DNA from: IDS-8 sp040902105
GTDB taxonomy: Bacteria > Pseudomonadota > Gammaproteobacteria > Steroidobacterales > Woeseiaceae
Direction of reading: 5' to 3'
Length of the DNA stretch: 64,000 bases
Assembly (NCBI GenBank): GCA_040902105.1
Contig: JBBDXW010000015.1
Coordinates: 124,001-188,000 of the forward strand
Below, piece after piece: positions 17,904 to 26,190 of the stretch (position 1 is the first letter of the stretch; each line of letters opens with the position of its first letter). The notes beneath the pieces are model-generated. The model did not search any database, was not told the origin of the DNA, and was given only the letters and a program-made list of their open reading frames with translations. The position numbers were made by a program, and so were the translations under genes.

Positions 17904-18767
17904 ATGAGGAATGTCCCCGTTTCCATTGTTGTCGTCGGTTCCGTGAACCTCGACATGGCGGCGTCGGTCAGCCGCCTGCCGGTGCCGGGCGAGACCGTGT
18001 CCGGCGCGGAATTGCGGCGTTATCCCGGCGGCAAAGGCGCAAACCAGGCGCTGGCCGCGCGCCGGCTGGGTGCGGACGTGCAGCTCGTCGCGAGAGTTGG
18101 CCGCGACGCGGAAGCGGATGCCGCGCTGGCATTGCTGTACGCGGACGGCGTCGACCTGTCACGCTGCCTCCGAGACGGCGCTTTGCCGACGGGAATTGCC
18201 CTCATTGCGATCGCGCCGGACGGCGAGAACCTCATCGTCGTTGCTCCCGGCGCCAATCGCGCCTTGCGGCCGGAAACACTCGAGCTGCCGACGGCCGATG
18301 CGCTGATGTGCCAGCTCGAGGTGCCGGCCGACACGTTGTGCCTTGCCTGCGAACGCTTCAGCGGTTTTTTCTGCGTCAACCTGGCGCCGGCGACGGCCGT
18401 ACCGGAAGAAATTCTGCGCCGTGCGGATCTTGTCGTCGTCAACGAAACCGAAGCGGCGTTCTATGGTCATGCGTTACGCGCCTGTGACGGAATGATCGCG
18501 GTTACCTGCGGCGTCTCCGGCGCGACGCTGTCGAAGCAGAATGAAACGATCGCGAAATCGAAGCCGCCGCGCGTGACACCCGTCGACACGACAGGCGCCG
18601 GCGACACCTTCGCCGCGGCGCTGACGATCGCACTGCTGGAAGGTGCGGCTCCGCAACAGGCGCTCGACTTCGCCTGCGCCGCCGGCGCCCTGGCGACGAC
18701 AAAGCATGGTGCGCAAACCTCTCTCCCGTACCGTAAAGACGTGGACGCCTTGCTACGGCACCCGTGA
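17904..18767 (+). CDS. rbsK: Ribokinase (PfkB family)
   Basis: This 287-residue sugar kinase has the PfkB N-terminal motif (GSVNLDMAASVSRLPVPGET), the substrate-binding YPGGKGANQALAARRLG and the ATP/anion-hole motif DTTGAGDTFAAAL. It phosphorylates ribose to ribose 5-phosphate. It is slightly shorter than E. coli RbsK (309 residues). The position immediately after the nucleoside hydrolase supports ribose as substrate. The downstream sequence is a REP cluster with an assembly gap. Confidence 0.92.
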   Translation: MRNVPVSIVVVGSVNLDMAASVSRLPVPGETVSGAELRRYPGGKGANQALAARRLGADVQLVARVGRDAEADAALALLYADGVDLSRCLRDGALPTGIALIAIAPDGENLIVVAPGANRALRPETLELPTADALMCQLEVPADTLCLACERFSGFFCVNLAPATAVPEEILRRADLVVVNETEAAFYGHALRACDGMIAVTCGVSGATLSKQNETIAKSKPPRVTPVDTTGAGDTFAAALTIALLEGAAPQQALDFACAAGALATTKHGAQTSLPYRKDVDALLRHP

Positions 18768-18830
18768 GACTGTGCCGGATCCAGGAATCGGCGGTCGCCC
18801 GCCCGAATGGCACCCGAACAAATCGCACCC

Positions 18831-18857
18831 TGTAGGAGCCCGCCATTGCGGGCGACC
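18831..18857 (+). repeat. REP palindrome (family A)
   Basis: This is a consensus copy: GTAG followed by an imperfect hairpin in which GAGCCCGCC and the matching GCGGGCGACC enclose an ATT loop. It precedes the N gap. Confidence 0.9.
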
Positions 18858-18865
18858 CGCACGCC

Positions 18866-18965
18866 NNNNNNNNNNNNNNNNNNNNNNNNNNNNNNNNNNN
18901 NNNNNNNNNNNNNNNNNNNNNNNNNNNNNNNNNNNNNNNNNNNNNNNNNNNNNNNNNNNNNNNNN
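18866..18965. other. Assembly gap (100 N)
   Basis: One hundred undetermined bases lie between two REP copies with near-identical flanks (CCGAATGGCACCCG at about 18803 and 18973). The round number suggests a gap of unknown true length, probably a collapsed tandem repeat. No gene crosses it convincingly. Confidence 0.9.
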
Positions 18966-18998
18966 GTCCCGGCCGAATGGCACCCGTACGAAGTGCCG

Positions 18999-19025
18999 TG
19001 TAGGAGCCCGCCATTGCGGGCGACC
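18999..19025 (+). repeat. REP palindrome (family A)
   Basis: This perfect consensus copy lies directly after the cytidine deaminase stop codon (minus-strand gene ending at 19029). The flank before it matches the flank of the copy at 18831. Confidence 0.9.
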
Positions 19026-19028
19026 CCC

Positions 19029-19427
19029 TCAGCGCAGGCTGAACGACAACGGCAGCAGTTCGTTGATGCCGTACCTTTCGGTGCCGCCATCCTCGCCGAT
19101 CAAAATAACGCGCGTGTTCTCGTCGGCAAATTCCCGGATGCTCTGGCGGCAGGCTCCACAAGGTGTACAGGCTTCGAGTTCGTCGTGTCCGCCGACCGCG
19201 GCGATCGCGACGATACGTTTTCCGCCCGCGGCGATCATTGCGCCGATCGCGTTCGCCTCCGCGCAGGTGCCTACCGGGAACGAGGCGTTCTCTACGTTGC
19301 AACCGGTGTGAACACGCCCGATTTCGTCCAGTAAGGCAGAGCCGACGAGATACCCGGAGTAGGGCGCATGCGCGTTCTGGCGCACGGCCTTGGCGGCATG
19401 GATCAGCCGTTCTTCGTCGACCGTCAT
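19029..19427 (-). CDS. cdd: Cytidine deaminase
   Basis: This 132-residue protein is typical of short zinc cytidine deaminases. It has HAPYSGYLVGSALL, the zinc and catalytic motif TCAEANAIGA (Cys and catalytic Glu) and PCGACRQSI with the other two zinc Cys. It deaminates cytidine and deoxycytidine to uridine forms. The ATG at 19427 was chosen because longer versions overlap preA by more than 100 bases and lack family character. It lies 14 bases after preA and is the last gene of the pyrimidine run, feeding uridine to the nucleoside hydrolase and uracil to PreAT. Confidence 0.94.
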   Translation of the reverse strand: MTVDEERLIHAAKAVRQNAHAPYSGYLVGSALLDEIGRVHTGCNVENASFPVGTCAEANAIGAMIAAGGKRIVAIAAVGGHDELEACTPCGACRQSIREFADENTRVILIGEDGGTERYGINELLPLSFSLR

Positions 19428-19441
19428 GGAATCGGGATCCT

Positions 19442-20743
19442 TCACGGTTGTTTCCGCAGCGGGTTGTTCGGATGCGTCATCCAGTCGGCGTGTTCGCTTG
19501 TGATTGCGCGCCCGGTGCGCGGATCGACGCCGCGGGTCAGCGGCTGCATCGTTATACATCCGTCAACCGGACAGACGCTCACGCAAAGATTGCAGCCGAC
19601 GCATTCCTCGTCGATGACTTCGAAGCGGCGCTCGCCGTTGACTGTCTGCGTAATGGCCTGATGCGAGGTGTCTTCGCAAACGATATGGCAGCGGCCGCAC
19701 TTGATGCACAAATCCTGGTCGATGACCGCCTTCTCGACGTAGTTCAGGTTCAGGTGCTGCCAGTCGGTAACGCTGGGTACCGCCTTCCCGACCAGCTCGG
19801 ACACGGACGCCATGCCTTTCTCGTCGAGAAAGTTGCTCAGGCCGTCGGTCAGGTCGTCGATGATCTTGAACCCGTAAACCATCGCCGCCGTGCAAACCTG
19901 CACGTTCGATGCGCCGAGCGCCAGGAAGTCCACCGCGTCGCGCCAGTCGGTGATACCGCCGATGCCGGAAATCGGCCGGCCATTGGTGTCGTGATGCCGC
20001 GCGATCTCGGCAACCATGTGTAATGCAATCGGCTTCACTGCGGGACCGCAGTAGCCGCCGTGCGAGCCCTTGCCGTCGGTCGATGGATACATCGTCAGCG
20101 TGTCGTAATTCACCCGCATGATCGAGTTGACCGTGTTGATCAGCGACACCGCGTCGGCGCCGCCGGCAAAAGCCGCTTTTGCGGGCGGCAGTATGCTGGT
20201 GACGTTCGGCGTCAGTTTGACGATGACCGGGATGCGCGCATATTTCTTCGCCCACTCCGCCGCCATCCGGATGTATTCGGGAACCTGTCCGACCGCCGAA
20301 CCCATGCCGCGTTCAGACATCCCGTGAGGGCAGCCGAAGTTGAGTTCGAAAGCGTCGGCGCCCGTGTCCTCGATCATCGGCACGAACTTCGCCCACGTGG
20401 GCTCGTTCATCGGCAGCATGACCGACACGACCAGGGCGCGATCGGGCCAGTCTCTTTTTACCTGGCGGATCTCGTCGAGGTTGGTCATGAGCGGCCGGTC
20501 GGTGATGAGCTCGATGTTGTTGAAACCGATGACCCGGCGCTCGTTGCTGTGAATCGCGCCGTAACGCGGGCCGTTGACGTTGACGATCGGGGGATCTTCG
20601 CCAAGTGTCTTCCAGACCGCGCCGCCCCAGCCGGCCTCGAAGGCGCGGTTGACGTTGTAGGCCTTGTCGGTCGGCGGCGCGGAGGCCAGCCAGAACGGAT
20701 TCGGCGATGTGATGCCGAGGAACGTCGATTGGAGGTCAGCCAT
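19442..20743 (-). CDS. preA: NAD-dependent dihydropyrimidine dehydrogenase subunit PreA
   Basis: This 433-residue protein has an FMN TIM barrel of the dihydroorotate dehydrogenase type (about residues 1-320), with ELNFGCPHGMSERGMG and SGIGGITDWRDAV. It ends in two ferredoxin 4Fe-4S clusters: CIKCGRCHIVC, then CVGCNLCVSVCP. With PreT it reduces uracil and thymine to the 5,6-dihydro bases using NADH. At the place where mammalian DPD has an active-site Cys (ACGQ) this protein reads AVGQ. The ATG at 20743 gives the family start; a longer version would translate through a REP element. A 66-base spacer containing that REP separates it from preT. Confidence 0.95.
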   Translation of the reverse strand: MADLQSTFLGITSPNPFWLASAPPTDKAYNVNRAFEAGWGGAVWKTLGEDPPIVNVNGPRYGAIHSNERRVIGFNNIELITDRPLMTNLDEIRQVKRDWPDRALVVSVMLPMNEPTWAKFVPMIEDTGADAFELNFGCPHGMSERGMGSAVGQVPEYIRMAAEWAKKYARIPVIVKLTPNVTSILPPAKAAFAGGADAVSLINTVNSIMRVNYDTLTMYPSTDGKGSHGGYCGPAVKPIALHMVAEIARHHDTNGRPISGIGGITDWRDAVDFLALGASNVQVCTAAMVYGFKIIDDLTDGLSNFLDEKGMASVSELVGKAVPSVTDWQHLNLNYVEKAVIDQDLCIKCGRCHIVCEDTSHQAITQTVNGERRFEVIDEECVGCNLCVSVCPVDGCITMQPLTRGVDPRTGRAITSEHADWMTHPNNPLRKQP

Positions 20744-20776
20744 GATGGGGAACTCCGTGAATTTGTCGGGGGTGGA

Positions 20777-20802
20777 GGTCGCCCGCAGGGCGGGCTCCTG
20801 CA
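20777..20802 (-). repeat. REP palindrome inside the preT-preA spacer
   Basis: This is a variant REP copy (loop AGG in place of AAT) in reverse orientation, between the preT stop and the preA start. It sits inside an otherwise tight operon and could reduce or stabilise transcript downstream. Confidence 0.85.
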
Positions 20803-20809
20803 TGGGCAA

Positions 20810-22174
20810 TCATTCCTTGCTCCGCAGGTATCGGTCGATCGAGATTGCGGCGAGTTTGCCGTGCTGTACGGCGGTGACGGTCAGGTCGTCGCCGTCCGCG
20901 ACGCAATCGCCGCCGGCCCACACGCCGGGGAGGGACGTGCGCCGCTCTTCGTCCACGATGAGTTTTCCCTTGTGACGTTGCAACAATACGTTATCCGCGC
21001 CGGCCTCGAAGGCCAGTTTCTGCCCCACGGCCTTGAATACGACGTCGGCTTCCAGTGCCCAGAATTCTCCGGAGCCGGCCAGCTGGCCGTTGGCGCCTTC
21101 CTCCGTGCGCTCGAATTCCACTCCCAGCACGCGGTCGTCCGCCAGGATGCGCGTCGGTCTTGCCCAGTGCCGGAGCTGCACGCCGTTCGTCTTTGCAAGC
21201 TCCTGTTCATAGCGGCTCGCGCCCATCTCGCCCGGGCCGCGCCGGTATACCAGGTCGACCGATTCCGCACCGAGCAGCTTGCTCTGCACGGCGATATCGA
21301 TCGCGGTCATGCCGCCGCCGATGACGACCACGCGCCGGCCGACAGGCAGCAGGCTCTTGTCCCTTGCCTGCCGAAGTTCCCGGATGTAGTCGATCGCGTT
21401 CAGGACACCTTCCGCATCCTCGTTCTCGAGGCCGAGTTCGTTCACGCCCGCGAGACCGACAGCCAGGAACACGGCGTCGAATTCCTCGCGAAGCATCGCA
21501 AGTGTGGCGTCTTTGCCGTACACGCTGCCGTTCCGCATCTCGATACCGCCGATACCGAGAATATAGTCGACCTCCCGTTGCGCGAAGTTGTCGATCGCCT
21601 TGTACGCGGCGATACCGTACTCGTTCAGCCCGCCGGGTTTTATGTCGCGATTGAAAACGACGACATCGTGGCCGAGCATCGAGAGCCGATGCGCGCAGGA
21701 GAGTCCGGCCGGTCCGGCGCCGACGACGGAGACTTTCCGGCCACTCGCGGCCGCGCGCTCGAAGAGCTTGACGTTGTTGTCGAGAACGGGGTCCGTCGCA
21801 TAGCGCTGCAGCAGGCCGATGTTGACCGGCTTGTCTTCGTGCGTGTTCCGCACGCAGGCTTCCTCGCACAATACTTCCGTCGGGCAGACGCGCGCGCACA
21901 TGCCGCCCATGATGTTTTCCCGCAGGATCGTGTGCGCCGAGCCTTTTATATTGTCGCTGCGAATCTTCTGGATGAACGCGGGGATGTCGATGCCGGTCGG
22001 GCAGGCGGTCGTGCAGGGCGCATCAAAGCAGAAGTAGCAGCGGTCGGCCTCGATGAGCGCCTCCGGGCGCGTCAGTGGTGGATGCAAGTCCTTGAAATTA
22101 CTATCGATCTCGGCCTCGGGAAGGCGCCCCGGGCGCACGTCCGGTGTTCTTCCCGCAGGCGCTTTCGCGGTCAT
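20810..22174 (-). CDS. preT: NAD-dependent dihydropyrimidine dehydrogenase subunit PreT
   Basis: This 454-residue flavoprotein belongs to the glutamate synthase small-subunit type. The N-terminal cysteine-rich part (CYFCFDAPCTTACPTGIDIP and CARVCPTEVLCEEACVR) binds two 4Fe-4S clusters. Then come an FAD Rossmann motif (VVGAGPAGLSCAHRLSMLG) and an NAD motif (VVVIGGGMTAIDIA). It passes electrons from NADH to PreA. The gene lies 10 bases after dihydropyrimidinase and before preA, as expected for the reductive pyrimidine pathway. Confidence 0.95.
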   Translation of the reverse strand: MTAKAPAGRTPDVRPGRLPEAEIDSNFKDLHPPLTRPEALIEADRCYFCFDAPCTTACPTGIDIPAFIQKIRSDNIKGSAHTILRENIMGGMCARVCPTEVLCEEACVRNTHEDKPVNIGLLQRYATDPVLDNNVKLFERAAASGRKVSVVGAGPAGLSCAHRLSMLGHDVVVFNRDIKPGGLNEYGIAAYKAIDNFAQREVDYILGIGGIEMRNGSVYGKDATLAMLREEFDAVFLAVGLAGVNELGLENEDAEGVLNAIDYIRELRQARDKSLLPVGRRVVVIGGGMTAIDIAVQSKLLGAESVDLVYRRGPGEMGASRYEQELAKTNGVQLRHWARPTRILADDRVLGVEFERTEEGANGQLAGSGEFWALEADVVFKAVGQKLAFEAGADNVLLQRHKGKLIVDEERRTSLPGVWAGGDCVADGDDLTVTAVQHGKLAAISIDRYLRSKE

Positions 22175-22184
22175 CGACGTTCAC

Positions 22185-23654
22185 TCAGCCGCTGCGCGCG
22201 CGGTCGCTGGCAACGAGGCGCCGTACGGCGGTCGGTTTCCGCCGTTCTGCCTGTTTTTGCATCGCATCGTAGTAGCTGGCAAACGGCGGCTTCTCGACGT
22301 AACGGCCCGCGCCGCGTTCGACCTTCAGTTTGCCGTCGGCGTACACGACCTTGCCCTGGCTCAAGGTATGCGACGCGCAACCCTGCACCGTCATGCCCTC
22401 GAAAATGTTGAAGTCGATATTCTGGTGATGCGTCCTTGCCGAGATCGTCTTGCTCGCGGCCGGATCCCACACGACGATGTCCGCGTCGGCGCCGACGCTG
22501 ATGCTGCCTTTGCGCGGATAGATGTTGAATATCTGCGCGGCATTCGACGAGGTCGCCCGGACGAATTCGTTCATGGTCAGTCTGCCGCTGCTGACACCGT
22601 GATGCCACAGAACCTCCATGCGGTTCTCCACCCCCGCCGTGCCGTTCGGGATGAGCCGGAAGTCGTCCTTGCCCGCGGCTTTCTGCGGAGCGCAGAACGC
22701 ACAGTGGTCCGTGGCCGTCGTCTGCAGGTTGCCGGATTGCAGGCCGTGCCACAGCGCCTGCTGATGTTCCGGCGCGCGGAACGGCGGACTCATCACGTGC
22801 GCCGCGGCGGCGGTGAAATCCTTGTCGCGGTAAACGGAGTCGTCGATCAGCAGGTGCCCGGCGAGCACTTCGCCGTAAACGCGTTGGCCTTCGTTTCTCG
22901 CGCGGGTGATCGCTTCCAGCGATTGCCGCGACGAAACGTGCACCAGGTAAATGGGCACGCCCAGCACCTCGGCAATGCGGATCGCGCGGTTCGCCGCCTC
23001 GCCCTCGACTTCCGGCGGGCGCGACAGCGGATGTCCTTCGGGACCCGTGATCCCCATGTCGAAAATTTTCTGCTGCAGGCGATAGACCAGTTCGCCGTTC
23101 TCGGCGTGCACAGTAACAATCGCGCCGAGCTCGATCGCTTTCGAAAAACTGTTCACCAGTATTTCGTCGTCGGCCATGATCGCGCCTTTGTAGGCCATGA
23201 AGTGCTTGAAGCTGTTGACGCCGTGTTCGCGGACGAGCGTCTCCATATCGCGCCCGACGGATTCGTCCCACCAGGTAATTGCGACGTGAAACGAGTAATC
23301 GGCGACGGCTTTCCTTGCCCACTCACGCCATTGCTGGAACGCTTCCATGACGTTCTGCTGCGGGTTCGGGATGACGAAGTCGATGATCATCGTCGTGCCG
23401 CCCGCAAGTCCGGCCGCCGTGCCGGTGTAGAAATCGTCGCTCGCGACCGTGCCCATGAACGGCAGCTGCATGTGCGTGTGCGGATCGATGCCTCCGGGCA
23501 TCACGTACTGGCCGCCCGCGTCGATCTGCGTGGCGCCCTTCGGTGCCGCCAGGTTTTCGCCGATCTCCTGAATCTTCCCGTCGCCGCACAGCACATCCGC
23601 GCGATAGCTCCGGTCTGCTGTAACGACGGTTCCGCCCCTGATCAATACAGCCAT
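22185..23654 (-). CDS. hydA: Dihydropyrimidinase (D-hydantoinase)
   Basis: This 489-residue cyclic amidohydrolase has the metal motif GGIDPHTHMQLPF, the probable carbamylated Lys in FMAYKGAIMADDE, and the family segments TVHAENGEL and YLVHVSSRQSLEAI. It opens dihydrouracil and dihydrothymine to N-carbamoyl-beta-amino acids, the second step of reductive pyrimidine catabolism. It starts one base after the NCS1 transporter stop and is followed by preT, so it is part of the same operon. Length and motifs agree with the family. Confidence 0.95.
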   Translation of the reverse strand: MAVLIRGGTVVTADRSYRADVLCGDGKIQEIGENLAAPKGATQIDAGGQYVMPGGIDPHTHMQLPFMGTVASDDFYTGTAAGLAGGTTMIIDFVIPNPQQNVMEAFQQWREWARKAVADYSFHVAITWWDESVGRDMETLVREHGVNSFKHFMAYKGAIMADDEILVNSFSKAIELGAIVTVHAENGELVYRLQQKIFDMGITGPEGHPLSRPPEVEGEAANRAIRIAEVLGVPIYLVHVSSRQSLEAITRARNEGQRVYGEVLAGHLLIDDSVYRDKDFTAAAAHVMSPPFRAPEHQQALWHGLQSGNLQTTATDHCAFCAPQKAAGKDDFRLIPNGTAGVENRMEVLWHHGVSSGRLTMNEFVRATSSNAAQIFNIYPRKGSISVGADADIVVWDPAASKTISARTHHQNIDFNIFEGMTVQGCASHTLSQGKVVYADGKLKVERGAGRYVEKPPFASYYDAMQKQAERRKPTAVRRLVASDRARSG

Positions 23655-23655
23655 G

Positions 23656-25113
23656 TCATTTGCCTCGACTCAATAAATAGTAAATCAGTCCGCCGAGCAG
23701 CGAGCCCGTGAACCAGCTGAAATCGTAAAACCAGCCGAGCTTGCCGGTGGTGATTGCGACAACCGTCAGTCCGACCGGAACGAGGAACGCGACGAATCCG
23801 GCGGTATTCCATGCCGGATAGATGCCGCCGGTCCGGTAGAGATCGGCCAGCATATAGGTTTGTTTCTTGATCAGGAAATAATCAACGATCATGATTCCCG
23901 CGATCGGACCGAGCAGGCTCGAATACCCCAGGAGCCAGTTTGAATAGAGGCTTTCCAGGCTTACGTCGGATGTCAGCCAGCCCATTTTCTTGCAAAGCTC
24001 CCAGCCCATCAACAGCACGCCGATGATCCCGGTGAGCATGACGCCCTTGCGCTGATCGATGTACTTCGGCGCCACGTTCTGAAAGTCGTTCGTCGGCGAT
24101 ACGATATTTGCAGCGGTGTTGGTCGAGATGGTCGCGAGGATGATTATGAACATCGACACGACCACCCAGACACTGCTGTCGATATAGCCGATCAGGTTGA
24201 TCGGATCGGACACCGTAACGCCTACGAGCTCCGCGGATGCGGACGTCATGAGTACGCCCAGCCCGGCAAAAAGAAACATTGTAAGCGGAAGGCCGATGAT
24301 CTGCCCCCAGATCTGGCTTTTTTGCGAGTCGGCGTAGCGGCTGAAATCCGGGATATTGAGCGACAGCGTCGCCCAGAATCCGACCATGGCAGTGAGACCG
24401 CTCAGGAAATAACCAAAGAGCGGCGCGCCCTCCGGGCGTGTCGGCGGCAGCTGCAGCAGTTCGGCGACCGACGCCTTGGGCCACGCCCAGACGATCAGCC
24501 CGACGCCGACCGCGAGCAGCAGCGGGGCGGCGAGCGCTTCCAGCCATTTGATCGACTCGGCGCCACGTATGACCACCCACAGGTTGGCCACCCAGAAAAT
24601 GAAGAAGCCGAACACTTCGCCCTTGCTTCCGAGTGCCGCCCAGCCGTCGAACAGGGAGGACAGCATCAGGTGTACCGCGATCCCGCCGAACAGCGTCTGC
24701 ACGCCGAACCAGCCGCAGGCGACCAGCGCGCGGATCAGTGCCGGGGCGTTCGAGCCGATGATGCCGAAAGAAGAGCGCAGCACGACCGGGAACGGGATGC
24801 CGTACCTGGTGCCGGCGAAGGCGTTGAGCGTCAGCGGAACGAGAATGACGACGTTCGCCAGCAGGATGGTCCACAGGGCTTCGGCCACCGACAGGCCGAA
24901 GTAGGCGGTGAGCACGCCGCCGAGCGTGTAAGTCGGGACGCAGATCGACATACCGACCCATAGGGCTGCGATGTGCCATTTGTTCCAGGTACGTTCCGCG
25001 ATCCGGGTGGGCGCGATGTCGTCGTTGTAACGGGAGCTGGAAAGCAGATCGTCGCCGGCTTCCAGTTCGTAGAATTCGCCGGCCGAGATGACCTTGGTTT
25101 GCGAGTGCGGCAT
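23656..25113 (-). CDS. NCS1 family nucleobase/hydantoin:cation symporter
   Basis: This 485-residue membrane protein has about 12 hydrophobic segments. Its N terminus ends in RTWNKWHIAALWVGMSICVPTY, and later come MVGFWATLSLNIPDFSRYA and NTAANIVSPTNDF, all characteristic of NCS1 (Mhp1, PucI, FurD-like) transporters. It is expected to import uracil, dihydropyrimidines, hydantoins or allantoin. Its place between ureidopropionase and dihydropyrimidinase favours uracil or dihydropyrimidine. The ATG at 25113 was chosen because the upstream extension translates a REP copy. Confidence 0.93.
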   Translation of the reverse strand: MPHSQTKVISAGEFYELEAGDDLLSSSRYNDDIAPTRIAERTWNKWHIAALWVGMSICVPTYTLGGVLTAYFGLSVAEALWTILLANVVILVPLTLNAFAGTRYGIPFPVVLRSSFGIIGSNAPALIRALVACGWFGVQTLFGGIAVHLMLSSLFDGWAALGSKGEVFGFFIFWVANLWVVIRGAESIKWLEALAAPLLLAVGVGLIVWAWPKASVAELLQLPPTRPEGAPLFGYFLSGLTAMVGFWATLSLNIPDFSRYADSQKSQIWGQIIGLPLTMFLFAGLGVLMTSASAELVGVTVSDPINLIGYIDSSVWVVVSMFIIILATISTNTAANIVSPTNDFQNVAPKYIDQRKGVMLTGIIGVLLMGWELCKKMGWLTSDVSLESLYSNWLLGYSSLLGPIAGIMIVDYFLIKKQTYMLADLYRTGGIYPAWNTAGFVAFLVPVGLTVVAITTGKLGWFYDFSWFTGSLLGGLIYYLLSRGK

Positions 25114-25135
25114 CGTTGTACGTCCCCTTATCGTC

Positions 25136-25162
25136 GGTCGCCCGCAATGGCGGGCTCCTACA
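25136..25162 (-). repeat. REP palindrome (family A)
   Basis: This reverse-orientation consensus copy lies in the 100-base spacer between the ureidopropionase and the NCS1 transporter genes. Confidence 0.9.
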
Positions 25163-25213
25163 CGGTTTGTTACCAACGCCGGCGAACGGGGCCCCTGACG
25201 CCAAGGCTCCTGT

Positions 25214-26086
25214 TCAGCCGTCGACGAGCGGCTCGTACGTCTCCGGCCTGCGGTCACGAAAGAATTGCCAGATGTTCCTGACTTCGCGGATCATGTCGAG
25301 ATCGATCTCGTGCACCAGCAGTTCGTCGTTGCCGTAACTCGCCTGCGCTTCGATTGTGCCGCGCGGATTGACGATGTAGCTCGAGCCGTAGAACTCACCC
25401 ATTTTGTCGGCCCAGGGCTGTTCCTTGCCGACGCGGTTGATGGCGCCGATGAACACGCCGTTGGCGGCAGCGGAGGCGGGCTGCTCGAGTTCCCAGAGAT
25501 ATTTGCTCAAGCCCGCGACGGTGGCGGACGGATTGACGATGTACTCGGCGCCGTTCAGCGCGAGCGCCCGCCAGCCCTCTGGAAAATGCCGGTCGTAGCA
25601 GATGTATACGCCCAGTTTGACGTAGGCCGTGTCGAATACCGGGTAACCGAGATCGCCTGGCTTGAAGAAGAATTTCTCGTAGAAACCGGGATCGACCTGG
25701 GGAATATGCGTCTTGCGGTACTTGCCGAGATAACTGCCGTCGGCATCGATGACCGCGGCCGTATTGAAGTAAACGCCGGGCATCGACTCCTCGTAAATGG
25801 GAACGACGATGACCATATTGTATTTGCTGGCGTACTCCTGCATTAGCCGTGTCGTGTGGCCGTCGGGAATTCTTTCGGCGGCGGCGTACCATTTCCGGTC
25901 CTGGCTCGGGCAAAAATAGGCTTGCGTGAAAACTTCCTGGAAGCAGAGGACCTGCACGCCTTGTTTGCCGGCTTCCTTGATAAAGGGAATGTGCGCTTCG
26001 ATCATGACGTCGCGGATCCGCTCCGGATCCATCGAGACGTCGGCTTTGAAGCTCATCTGGATCAGGCCGCATTTGAGTTTTGCCAT
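25214..26086 (-). CDS. Beta-ureidopropionase / N-carbamoyl amidohydrolase (nitrilase superfamily)
   Basis: This 290-residue protein has the nitrilase catalytic triad: Glu in LCFQEVFTQAYF, Lys in YRKTHIPQVDPG and Cys in YICYDRHFPEG. The overall pattern, including FNTAAVIDADG, matches beta-alanine synthases and N-carbamoyl-D-amino acid or N-carbamoylputrescine hydrolases. In this operon it most likely hydrolyses N-carbamoyl-beta-alanine to beta-alanine, CO2 and ammonia, the last step of reductive pyrimidine breakdown. It is the first gene of the operon. Just upstream lie a REP and an N gap. Confidence 0.92.
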   Translation of the reverse strand: MAKLKCGLIQMSFKADVSMDPERIRDVMIEAHIPFIKEAGKQGVQVLCFQEVFTQAYFCPSQDRKWYAAAERIPDGHTTRLMQEYASKYNMVIVVPIYEESMPGVYFNTAAVIDADGSYLGKYRKTHIPQVDPGFYEKFFFKPGDLGYPVFDTAYVKLGVYICYDRHFPEGWRALALNGAEYIVNPSATVAGLSKYLWELEQPASAAANGVFIGAINRVGKEQPWADKMGEFYGSSYIVNPRGTIEAQASYGNDELLVHEIDLDMIREVRNIWQFFRDRRPETYEPLVDG

Positions 26087-26127
26087 GGTGACCTCGTTTA
26101 GCGTTTGGCGTGCAATCTGGCGTCGGC

Positions 26128-26154
26128 GGTCGCCCGCAGTGGCGGGCTCCTACA
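26128..26154 (-). repeat. REP palindrome (family A)
   Basis: This reverse-orientation copy (loop AGT) runs into the 10-base N gap. The right half of a forward copy follows the gap, forming an inverted pair. Confidence 0.88.
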
Positions 26155-26164
26155 NNNNNNNNNN
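26155..26164. other. Assembly gap (10 N) inside an inverted REP pair
   Basis: Ten undetermined bases lie exactly between a reverse REP and the second half of a forward REP, where a strong hairpin would form. Confidence 0.9.
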
Positions 26165-26184
26165 CCGCCCTGGGGGGGGCGACC
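26165..26184 (+). repeat. Partial forward REP (left half lost in the gap)
   Basis: CCGCCCTGGGGGGGGCGACC matches the right part of a REP with a G-rich variant hairpin. The missing GTAGGAG would lie in the N run. Confidence 0.6.
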
Positions 26185-26190
26185 ACCCGA

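Noticed and set aside
18467..19334. Open frames on both strands that cross the 100-N gap
   Set aside because: They are open only because N has no stops. Their ends are shadows of ribokinase or translated REP sequence.
24973..25337. N-terminal extensions with residues such as VGARHCGRP, SPAMAGSY or RNGGLL
   Set aside because: These recurring peptides are translations of the REP palindrome in different frames. Starts downstream of the REPs were used for the NCS1, preA, deoD and puuE genes.
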